Assembly: GCA_950071955.1 (NCBI GenBank)
Contig: CATMOC010000230.1
Span: 1 to 6,321, forward strand
Source: an uncultured Mesorhizobium sp.
Lineage (GTDB): Bacteria; Pseudomonadota; Alphaproteobacteria; Rhizobiales; Rhizobiaceae
Reading direction: 5' to 3'
Length of the DNA stretch: 6,321 bases
Shown: positions 1-6,231 of the stretch, in pieces
How positions within the stretch are numbered: position 1 is the first letter of the stretch
How the letters are laid out: each line of letters starts with the position of its first letter
Position numbers and translations under genes: made by a program
The notes under the pieces: model-generated
Seen by the model: the letters and a program-made list of their open reading frames with translations, nothing else
Database searches by the model: none
Told to the model about the DNA's origin: nothing

Positions 1-490
1 CGATCGGCAGGTCGAGGCCGTGGGCCTCCATCGCCTCGCCGTCGAGCAGCTCGTCCTCGACCCCGACGACCTTCGCGCCCGCGCAGCGCAGCACCCGGCG
101 GCGTACGACGTCGTGCGGCGTGGCCGCGGTCGCCTGGTAGAACACCGCGGCGGCCGGGGCACGCCAGTCGATCAGCAGGCTGTCGCGGTCGGCGTTGCGC
201 AGCCCGATGCGGCCGACGTAGCGCGGCTCGGGGTCGACGTCGGGGTCCATGTCGAGGCGGCCGAAGACCAGGCCCTCGTGGGCGGCGTCGAGCTGGGCGA
301 TGCGCCGGGCGGCCTGGAAGACCATGGCGTCGCGCTCGACCAGCCCGCCCTCGTGGCCCAGGCGTCCGCGGTCGTGGCCCTCGCGGGCCAGCCGCTGGGC
401 CGCCTGGGAGGAGGCCGCGAGCTGGACGTAGACGCCGTCGACGTACTCCTGCTCACGCGCGATCTCGGCTGCTGCGAGGTCCTCGGTCAC
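1..490 (-). CDS. HelD/HelR-like RNA polymerase recycling ATPase, N-terminal part (3' end outside window)
   Basis: This is the N-terminal 163 codons of a UvrD/Rep-like superfamily 1 ATPase of the HelD/HelR class. Members bind RNA polymerase and help release it from stalled complexes or from rifampicin. The visible part has the family's N-terminal helical region (motif AREQEYVD at residues 11-18), then GLVFGRLD at 73-80, RYVGRIGLR at 90-98 and LLIDWRAPAAAVFY at 105-118, followed by VVRRR and DELLDG. In the family this stretch precedes the Walker A motif, which lies beyond the window, so the nucleotide-binding core is not seen. Full-length members are about 700 residues. The start taken is GTG at 488-490, with a GGGAG about nine bases upstream; an in-frame GTG at 509-511 would add seven residues but has no clear ribosome binding site. 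It is transcribed away from the sulfatase. Family assignment is firm; the exact subclass is not. Confidence 0.88.
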   Translation of the reverse strand, partial: MTEDLAAAEIAREQEYVDGVYVQLAASSQAAQRLAREGHDRGRLGHEGGLVERDAMVFQAARRIAQLDAAHEGLVFGRLDMDPDVDPEPRYVGRIGLRNADRDSLLIDWRAPAAAVFYQATAATPHDVVRRRVLRCAGAKVVGVEDELLDGEAMEAHGLDLPI

Positions 491-854
491 CGCGTCCTGC
501 TCCCTGTCCACCGGGCCGCCACGGGGGCGACGGCACGCCTGCTGCTCCTCCTGCTGCGACGCCTGCGGGGGCGCGGGCAGCAAGCACCCGACTTTACCGG
601 TCCCGGGGCCCGGACCGTGACCGGACGGGGGCCCTGGGACGGCCGCCACGGGTGTGGGGCTTCTCACCCACCGGCACGCCCGCGCGGCGAGGCCGTGGAC
701 CGGCTCCACGAAGCGGTACTCCGTGGTCCTCCTCGCTACCATCGGCCACCGGCCCCCCGGAGCCGACGTCGACGAGGACGTCCTCCGTGCGTCGGGCCCG
801 AGCCCCCCTGCACAGCCCGCACGACACGCTTCCCCGCGAGGACCCAGGACCGAC
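491..854. promoter_or_regulatory. Divergent intergenic region between helD-like gene and sulfatase
   Basis: No coding region is convincing here; the long reading frames crossing it on both strands are stop-poor only because of the high GC. Since the flanking genes diverge, both promoters should lie here. A TACCAT hexamer at 737-742 resembles an actinobacterial -10 for the sulfatase, and TAAAGT (complement of 591-596) could serve the helD-like gene. Neither has a recognisable -35 partner, so both are weak candidates. The sulfatase ribosome binding site AGGA lies at 846-849, five bases before its GTG. Confidence 0.4.
598..617. repeat. GC-rich inverted repeat in the divergent spacer
   Basis: The arms CGGTCC (598-603) and GGACCG (612-617) are perfect complements around an eight-base loop that itself contains GGGCCC. 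There is no T-run on either side, so it is not a typical intrinsic terminator, and it lies between divergent genes where a terminator is not expected. It could be a regulator site or simply a chance palindrome in GC-rich DNA. Confidence 0.25.
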
Positions 855-1832
855 GTGAGCCAGCCCAGCACGCCCGCCCGTCTGCACCGGACCCTGCCCG
901 TGGTGGCCGTCCTGCTGGCGATCGTCGCGACGTTGGCGCTGGCCGCCTCGACGATGAGCAGCCCGGCCCCCGCGGAGGACCCGCTCTCGGTGAGCGCGAC
1001 GGCCCAGGCGCCGGTGGAGACCCCCGGCGACGAGCGACCCAACATCATCTTGTTCTCCACCGACGACCAGCGCCTCGACGAGATGGTCTTCCTGCCCAAG
1101 ACCAACGAGCTGATCGGTGCCGAGGGCCTGACCTTCACCGAGGCGCTCACCCCGCACCCGCTGTGCTGCCCGGCCCGCGCGGAGCTGATGACCGGCCAGC
1201 TCGCCCAGAACAACGGCGTGCGCACGAACTTCCCGCCCCAGGGCGGCTACGAGGCCTTCGACCCGACCTCCACGATCGGCACCGACCTCTCCGCCGCCGG
1301 CTACAACACCGCGTTCCTCGGCAAGCCGCTCAACGGCTACCACCACAGCTACGGCCGCGACCCGGGCTGGACGCTGTTCAACGCCACCAGCCACGGGTAC
1401 GCCGACTACTACAAGTTCGTGCAGTACGACAACGGCGAGCTGACCCGGGTGCCCGGCTACTACACCGACTACCTGTCGGAGAAGGCCGTCGAGTACGCCC
1501 ACCAGCTCAGCAGCTACGACGCGCCGTTCTTCATGTGGGTCAGCCACTTCGGCCCCCACCCGGCCAAGGGCCGCGAGGGGTGCCACGACGAGTCCTGCAA
1601 GAACGGCCCGCCCAAGATGTCGCCGGGCTACCGCGCGATGACCCGTCTCACCGGGCAGCGCCCGCACGAGGCCGAGGCCCAGGCGCTGGCGCGCGACATC
1701 ATCTCGGGCCCGTCCTTCAACGAGCGGGACGTCTCCGACAAGCCCCACCTCATCCGCAGGCAGTCGCCCGCCGCGGCCCGCAAGGTCGTGCGCACGCAGC
1801 AGGCGCGGGCCGGCGCGCTGGCCTCGGTCGAC
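855..1832 (+). CDS. Exported sulfatase (arylsulfatase family), C-terminal half lost at the junction
   Basis: This is the N-terminal 326 residues of an alkaline-phosphatase-superfamily sulfatase, which hydrolyses sulfate esters, probably outside the membrane. The start chosen is GTG 855 (AGGA at 846-849); it gives a signal peptide or anchor with Arg9 and Arg12 and a hydrophobic run at about 14-31. No lipobox is seen. Next come RPNIILFSTDDQ (61-72) with the paired metal-binding Asp70-Asp71, and the sulfatase signature C104-C-P-A-R108, where C104 would be converted to formylglycine by a maturase or SUMF1-like enzyme. Lys157 in GKPLNGY and His231/His235 in SHFGPHP match other conserved active-site positions. 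Recognisable homology ends at RAGALASVD. The second metal-ligand motif (DNG type) and the C-terminal domain are missing; family members are usually about 450-550 residues. The frame stays open to about 2912, but that part is antisense to an oxidoreductase and is not sulfatase. The substrate cannot be told. Confidence 0.85.
1827..1832. other. Chimeric junction between two unrelated genomes
   Basis: Sulfatase homology on the plus strand stops at the codons for Ser-Val-Asp, and oxidoreductase homology on the minus strand stops at its own Ser-Val-Asp. Both Val-Asp pairs are encoded by the same palindromic hexamer GTCGAC. The two genes are therefore joined tail to tail, each losing its 3' part at the same point. 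Base composition and protein lineage change here from actinomycete-like to alphaproteobacterium-like. No insertion sequence, integrase, tRNA gene or target duplication is visible. GTCGAC occurs at least ten other times in the window, so the shared hexamer alone proves little. A misassembly or ligation chimera is the simplest reading. Confidence 0.85.
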
Positions 1833-2918
1833 GGACGGCGCGATCACCAGCCGCCCACGCAGCGCCTCCGGTCCCACCCCGGCAAACTTGGGCGGCCGGT
1901 CCAGCGCCAGATGCAGCTTGGCCGCGTCGCCCTTCATGCGGATGTTCGTCAGCGCCCGCACGAACCCGGTACCGACATGCCGCGCGCCGACGTGATCGAG
2001 GAAGGTCGTTCGCGGATTGATAGCCGAGACGATCGTGCGGGCGCGGATCTCCTCGCCGTCGTCGAGGATCACGCCCGCGGAGCGATGGTTCTCGACGATG
2101 ATCTTCCGGACGTCGGCGCCGCAACGCACGGTGCAACCGGCGGCTCCCGCCGCGCTCGCAAGGGCTGCGGCCACCGCGCCCATGCCGCCCTTCGGCACTA
2201 CTTGCGCGCCGGGGACACCCGCCATCTCGCCTGCCAACCGGTAGTAGAGCCCGAGCAGCGAGGTGGGCGAGCGCGGTCCCAGATGCGCGCCGAGCGTCGC
2301 GTCGAAGGCGATCAGGCCCTTCAGCCGGTCGTCGGCAAGATGCTCGTCGAGAACGTCCGCCACGTTCATCAGCACCATGCGCAGGAATTCGCGCATGTCC
2401 TCCTTACCGAGACGGCGCAGCGAAAGCGCGGCAGACCCGAGGGCAGAAGCCTGCGACAGGTTCATGGCGGCGAGGTCCGGCGGGCGGCGCGACAGGAACG
2501 GCTTCAGGATGCCCGCCTGGCGGAAGAGCAGCGCCCCCAATGCGGACCATGCCGCTTTTTCCGTCCCATCCACCGCGCCCTCCAGCGTCTCGCCATAGGC
2601 GCCGGCAAGCGTCAGCGGATTGCCGTCCAGCGAAAGCGCCGTCGTCGGCGCGTCGGGGCCGCTTTCGAATTCCAGGCCGTGGCGCGCGAGGTCGAGCCCC
2701 TTGACCATCTCGGGGTGCAGCCGGTTGACGATGTGGGCGAGGCCCGAGACGCGGAAGCCGGGCGCGAATTCGTGCGTGCAGGCGCCGCCGCCCGGCGCGT
2801 CCGCCGCTTCCAGCACCAGCACCCTGCGACCGCTCCGCCCGAGTGCCGCGGCGCAGGCGAGGCCGTTATGTCCGCCGCCGATGACGATCGCGTCCCATTT
2901 CGCCTCAGATGACGTCAT
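1827..2918 (-). CDS. PYROXD2/CrtI-like FAD-dependent oxidoreductase A, 3' end lost at the junction
   Basis: This is a flavin amine-oxidase/phytoene-desaturase-type oxidoreductase (COG1233, PYROXD2-like). The ADP-binding Rossmann motif G14-G-G16-H-N-G19 is followed by the ribose-binding Glu37 and an APGGGACT stretch. PKGGMGAV at 242-249 is the second conserved glycine-rich segment, and EEIRARTIVSAINP leads into the substrate-domain return strand. Only 364 residues remain of an expected 520 or so. The C-terminal FAD motif seen in its neighbour is absent because homology stops at APSVD. The frame stays open to 594, giving an apparent 774-residue protein, but residues after 364 are antisense to the sulfatase. 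The ATG overlaps the end of oxidoreductase B by 14 bases (2905-2918) and has no clear Shine-Dalgarno sequence, so translational coupling is likely. It is a diverged paralog of B. Electron acceptor and substrate are unknown. Confidence 0.85.
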
Positions 2919-4524
2919 GGGCCGGGCTCATGTGCTTCGCGCCGCGCTTCAGGTCGCGCAGGATCTCGGCGGCCGCGTTGCGCCCGGGCGCGCCCATCAC
3001 GCCGCCGCCGGGATGGGTCGACGAGCCGCACATGTAGAGCCCGCCGATGGGCGAGCGGTACTGTGCGTATCCCGGCACCGGGCGGTTGAAGAGCAACTGG
3101 TCGAAGGTCAGTTCGCCCTGAAAGATGTTGCCTTCGGTCAGGCCGACCTCGGCCTCCAGTTCACGCGGCGTGCGCACCTCCATGTGCACGATGCGGTCGC
3201 GGAAACCCGGCGAGTAGTCGGCGATCTGCGAGATCACGGTTTCGCCGAAGGCATCGCGGTCGGCGTCCGTCCAGTCGCGACCTTCCACCTTGGGCGGGCA
3301 ATACTGCACGAAGCAGCTCATGAAGTGCTTTCCGGGTGGCGCCATGGTGGGGTCGAGCGTGGTGGGAATGACGACGTCGAGGAACGGATCGGCCGACCAG
3401 CGCCCGTCCTTCCAGTCGTCGTAGGCGCGTTCCATGCGCTCGACAGAATCGGTGAAGTGCAGGTCGGCCTGCATGCAGGGAGAACCCTTGGGCAGGGCGG
3501 GAAATTCCGGCATCGAATCCAGCGCGATGTTGACCTTGCCCGACGAGCCCCGGATCTTGAAGTTCTTCACCCGGCGCAGGAAGACTTCGGGAAGGTCGCC
3601 CTCGTCCACGAGTTTCAGGAAGGTGCGCTTCACGTCGGCGTTCGACACGACCATCTTCGCGCGAATTTCCTCGCCACCGGTGAGCACCACGCCTTGTGCC
3701 TTGCCGTCGCGGACGATGACGCGGTCGACCCCGGCATCGGTGCGAATCGTCCCTCCGGATGCCTTGAAGGAGGACGCGAGCGCGTTGCTGACCGCGCCCA
3801 TGCCGCCGCGGGCGAAACCCCAGGCGCCGACCGAGCCGTCGACCTCGCCCATGTAGTGGTGCAGCAGGATGTAGGCCGTCCCGGGCGACATCGGCCCGAG
3901 TGCGGTACCGATGATGCCCGACAGCGCGAAATAGGCCTTGATGACGTCCGTCTCGAAATACTCGTCGAGGAAGTCGGCGATCGACATGGTCCAGAAGCGC
4001 AGCGTCCTCGCCATCTCGTCGGCCCCCAGGCTCGCGAACTTGCGGCCGAGATACATGAGTTCGCCGAGGTCGCGCGGACGAAAACTGGTCGGATCGGGCG
4101 CGGTGCGCATGAGCAGGGGCTGGATGAAGCGGCACTGGCGCGTCACGTCGCGCGAATAGCGGTCGTAGGCCTCCGCGTCGCGGACGGAAAAGCGGGCGAA
4201 CTCGCGCCGGTGGGCATCGTGGTCGCGGTAGTTGGCGAGATAGTCGCCGTCCCGCGTAAACACCGCGCCGCCCTCGTAGGCGATCACCTGCAGCCCATGC
4301 CGGGGCAGTTCCAGGTCGCGCATGATCTCGGGCCGGAAAAGCGAACAGACATACGAGCAGTTGGAATAGGTGAAGCCGGGCGGGAGGGAGCGGCTGGCCG
4401 CAGCGCCGCCGATCCAGTCGTTCTTCTCGACCACCAGCACGTCCAGTCCGGCACGCTGCAGGTAGCACGCGTTGACGAGGCCGTTATGGCCCGCACCGAT
4501 GACGATGACGTCCCAGCTCTTCAT
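2905..4524 (-). CDS. PYROXD2/CrtI-like FAD-dependent oxidoreductase B (complete)
   Basis: A complete 539-residue FAD oxidoreductase of the phytoene-dehydrogenase-related COG1233 group, closest in style to PYROXD2. The N-terminus carries DVIVIGAGHNG (5-15) with G10, G12 and G15 of the dinucleotide fold, Glu33 for the ribose, and IGGAAASR. GGMGAV begins at residue 240. The C-terminus has the family's FAD-closing motif, G500 through HPGGGVMGAPGRNAA (504-518). No signal peptide or membrane segment is seen, so it should be cytoplasmic. The ATG at 4522-4524 is chosen because the family begins a few residues before the glycine motif; a weak AGG lies seven bases upstream. The frame stays open 50 codons further, to 4674, but that stretch covers the operator-like spacer and has no family similarity. 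The gene overlaps oxidoreductase A and diverges from the methyltransferase, which suggests one regulated divergent unit. The chemistry is probably oxidation of a C-N or C-C bond, but the substrate is unknown. Confidence 0.92.
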   Translation of the reverse strand: MKSWDVIVIGAGHNGLVNACYLQRAGLDVLVVEKNDWIGGAAASRSLPPGFTYSNCSYVCSLFRPEIMRDLELPRHGLQVIAYEGGAVFTRDGDYLANYRDHDAHRREFARFSVRDAEAYDRYSRDVTRQCRFIQPLLMRTAPDPTSFRPRDLGELMYLGRKFASLGADEMARTLRFWTMSIADFLDEYFETDVIKAYFALSGIIGTALGPMSPGTAYILLHHYMGEVDGSVGAWGFARGGMGAVSNALASSFKASGGTIRTDAGVDRVIVRDGKAQGVVLTGGEEIRAKMVVSNADVKRTFLKLVDEGDLPEVFLRRVKNFKIRGSSGKVNIALDSMPEFPALPKGSPCMQADLHFTDSVERMERAYDDWKDGRWSADPFLDVVIPTTLDPTMAPPGKHFMSCFVQYCPPKVEGRDWTDADRDAFGETVISQIADYSPGFRDRIVHMEVRTPRELEAEVGLTEGNIFQGELTFDQLLFNRPVPGYAQYRSPIGGLYMCGSSTHPGGGVMGAPGRNAAAEILRDLKRGAKHMSPAHDVI

Positions 4525-4700
4525 GCTTCTGCCTGGCGAAACCGGCTCTCCCTTGACAAATCTGGCACGGGCAATCCGCGCCTGTCCAGTCATTTTGAAT
4601 GAATGTTCAACAAACGCGGTTGCGTTTTCATCATGGTGCGCTAGGCTTTGCGAGACTTTTGACCGCCGCCGCACGAGATCGCAGACTGGGGAATCGGAGG
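4525..4700. promoter_or_regulatory. Divergent promoter region of the oxidoreductase and methyltransferase operons
   Basis: This 176-base spacer must hold promoters for both directions. It is visibly more AT-rich at about 4590-4635 than the genes around it. A perfect TTGACA lies on the plus strand at 4553-4558, but no good -10 hexamer follows at 16-18 bases. On the minus strand TTGAAC (complement of 4605-4610) could be a -35, again without a clear -10. The inverted repeat at 4595-4610 sits in the middle, where a repressor could block both directions. Exact promoters cannot be assigned by eye. Confidence 0.5.
4595..4610. promoter_or_regulatory. Candidate TetR-family operator (16-base inverted repeat)
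   Basis: Perfect five-base arms TTGAA and TTCAA flank the six-base centre TGAATG, in the AT-rich core of the divergent spacer. The size and the GAATG/TTCA half-site style resemble known TetR-family operators such as FadR-type boxes. A TetR gene lies two genes downstream on the plus strand, so binding by that protein is a reasonable inference. It remains a single copy with short arms. Confidence 0.45.
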
Positions 4701-5492
4701 ATGGAAGAACCGCCGGTGAGCGAGCCCGAGTACGACGATGCCGCGATCCGCTTTCTCGAAGCGCTGTGGGGCGAAGGCTACCTGTCGCCCGGCGGTCCCG
4801 AGGAAGTCGACCGCGTACTGACCGGCATGTCGTTGATGGGAAAGACCGTGCTCGACATCGGCTGCGGAGCGGGCGGTATTACGATGCACCTGGTGGAGCG
4901 CCACGACGCCGCGCACGCGACCGGCTTCGATGTGGAGGAGCCGGTGATCGTGACGGCGCGCGACCGTGCGTGGAGGCGCGGCCTCTCGGGGCGGGTTGAT
5001 TTCGTCCAGGCGCCGCCTGGACGGCTTCCCTTCCGCGACGCCAGCTTCGACGTGGTGTTTTCCAAGGATGCCCTGCTGCACGTGCCGGACAAGGACGCGC
5101 TTTTCGCCGACATCTTCCGCGTGCTGAAGCCGGGCGGCGAGTTCGCCGCCAGCGACTGGATGATCTCGCACGACGGTGAACCGTCCGAGGATATGAAAGC
5201 CTACATCGCCGCCGAAGACCTGAGCTTCGCCATGGCCTCTCCGAAGCGCTATCGCGAGGCAATGGAGAAGGCAGGCTTCGTTGCCGTCGCCACCGTCGAC
5301 CGCAATCCCTGGTACCGCGACGTGGCCCGCGCCGAACTCGAAAAACTGAAGGGTCCGCTCTACGAACGCGCCGCCGCGGCGGTCGGCGAGGCCTATGTCG
5401 ACAAGAACATCCGGACCTGGGAAGCCATGCAGAAGGTGCTTGACAGCGGCGAGCACCGTCCCACTCATCTGAGAGGGAGGAAGCCGGGCTGA
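4701..5492 (+). CDS. SAM-dependent methyltransferase, phosphoethanolamine N-methyltransferase-like
   Basis: A 263-residue class I SAM-dependent methyltransferase. [11 protein letters not shown] (22-32) precedes the fold, as in phosphoethanolamine and sarcosine/dimethylglycine N-methyltransferases, where the corresponding text is GEGF-S-GG. Motif I is [10 protein letters not shown] (50-59), followed by the acidic Asp77 in [18 protein letters not shown] (120-131) strongly recalls the SRDTILHIQDK segment of plant PEAMT, then comes [13 protein letters not shown] (141-153). It probably methylates a small amine, but the exact substrate is not fixed by these motifs. The start is uncertain: ATG 4701 has GGAGG directly against it, which is too close for an ideal site, and GTG 4716 would place that GGAGG 15 bases upstream. 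The frame is open back to 4599, but that extension crosses the operator-like repeat and lacks family similarity. The stop overlaps the regulator start (TGATG), which suggests co-transcription and coupled translation. Confidence 0.88.
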   Translation: MEEPPVSEPEYDDAAIRFLEALWGEGYLSPGGPEEVDRVLTGMSLMGKTVLDIGCGAGGITMHLVERHDAAHATGFDVEEPVIVTARDRAWRRGLSGRVDFVQAPPGRLPFRDASFDVVFSKDALLHVPDKDALFADIFRVLKPGGEFAASDWMISHDGEPSEDMKAYIAAEDLSFAMASPKRYREAMEKAGFVAVATVDRNPWYRDVARAELEKLKGPLYERAAAAVGEAYVDKNIRTWEAMQKVLDSGEHRPTHLRGRKPG

Positions 5493-6202
5493 TGCTGCTC
5501 GCACCCATGGAGAGTGACGCAATCATGCCCGACACGACGGTCAGGGACCGCCGGCCCGATGCCGAGAAGAAGGGCCGCAAGGCCTCGAAGGAAGTCCGCA
5601 GGCAGCAGCTGATCGATGCCACGATCGATTCGCTCGCCAGGCGCGGCTATGCGGAGACCACGCTGGCCGATGTTGCCGATGGAGCCGGGCTGTCGCGCGG
5701 CATCGTCAACTTCCATTTCGAGAGCAAGGAAAAGCTCTTGGTCGCCACGCTCCAGTTCATGGCGGAGGAATACGCGGCGCACTGGCGCGCGGCGTTCGAC
5801 AAGGCCGGCGACGACCCGGCGCGCCAGCTCTGGGCGCTCTGCGCGGCGGATTTCGACCGCGCCGTGTGCAGCAGACGAAAACTCGCCGCCTGGTGCGCCT
5901 TCTGGGGCGAGGCGAAGTCCCGCCCCACCTATCAGGCGCTCTGTGGCTCGCGCGACCAGACCTACCAGAACGTGCTCGTCGACATCTGCACGCGGCTGCG
6001 CAACCAGGGAAACTACGCCATCGAGCCGCGCGCCACGGCGCTTGCCATCAACGCGATGCTGGAGGGGCTCTGGCTTCGCCTGATGATGGGCACCGAAGAG
6101 GTTTCCCGCGAAACCGCCTTTGCGGCGGCTGCCGAGATGCTTTCCGCCACCTTCCCGAAACATTTCGCGCGCGAAGCCGGAGGGAAGATCAAGCCAGCAT
6201 GA
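5492..6202 (+). CDS. TetR/AcrR-family transcriptional regulator, BetI-like
   Basis: A 236-residue one-domain repressor-type regulator. After a charged N-terminal tail, RRQQLIDATIDSLARRGY (36-53) forms helix 1, and TTLADVADGAGLSRGIVNFHFESKEKLL (about 56-83) is the helix-turn-helix of the TetR family. RRQQLI, G-S-GI and the K-LL ending are close to BetI, the choline-responsive repressor. The C-terminal ligand domain, with AAWCAFWGEAKSRP and LEGLWLRLM, also fits the BetI C-terminal type. The first ATG (5492) overlaps the methyltransferase stop, with GGAGG at 5476-5480 eleven bases upstream. ATG 5525, with GGAGAG at 5509-5514 ten bases upstream, is an equally credible start and would give a 225-residue protein beginning MPDTT, closer to BetI length and N-terminus. 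It probably controls the divergent oxidoreductases and its own operon through the inverted repeat at 4595-4610. The ligand is unknown; true choline sensing is not shown. Confidence 0.9.
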   Translation: MLLAPMESDAIMPDTTVRDRRPDAEKKGRKASKEVRRQQLIDATIDSLARRGYAETTLADVADGAGLSRGIVNFHFESKEKLLVATLQFMAEEYAAHWRAAFDKAGDDPARQLWALCAADFDRAVCSRRKLAAWCAFWGEAKSRPTYQALCGSRDQTYQNVLVDICTRLRNQGNYAIEPRATALAINAMLEGLWLRLMMGTEEVSRETAFAAAAEMLSATFPKHFAREAGGKIKPA

Positions 6203-6231
6203 AGCGAAAACGAAAAATGGGAGCATGCATC

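Noticed and set aside
1827..1832. Genuine horizontal transfer or transposon insertion at the lineage change
   Set aside because: No transposase, terminal repeats, target duplication, integrase or tRNA is visible, and both flanking genes are cut in mid-domain. The GTCGAC hexamer is frequent throughout the window, so it is not specific evidence of a recombination site.
20..2020. 666-codon open frame on the plus strand
   Set aside because: It runs antisense to the HelD-like gene, then across the spacer, out of frame through the sulfatase and over the join. Its Ala/Arg/Pro/Gly-rich text shows no family motif.
2620..4602. 660-codon open frame on the plus strand opposite the oxidoreductases
   Set aside because: It is antisense to the well-supported oxidoreductases A and B. 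Composition is typical of a shadow frame (many HDH, VAD and GRA runs) and no domain is recognisable.
4525..4674. 50-codon N-terminal extension of oxidoreductase B
   Set aside because: The family starts just before the GxGxxG motif. The extension covers the operator-like repeat and the divergent spacer and shows no conserved residues.
4599..4700. 34-codon N-terminal extension of the methyltransferase
   Set aside because: The upstream ATG lies inside the inverted repeat, has no ribosome binding site and adds sequence unlike the family.
4641..5522. 293-codon minus-strand frame opposite the methyltransferase
   Set aside because: The plus strand here encodes a clear SAM methyltransferase with ordered motifs; the antisense text has none.
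5465..6226. 253-codon minus-strand frame opposite the TetR gene
   Set aside because: The plus strand encodes a clear TetR helix-turn-helix protein; the antisense frame is a GC-driven shadow.
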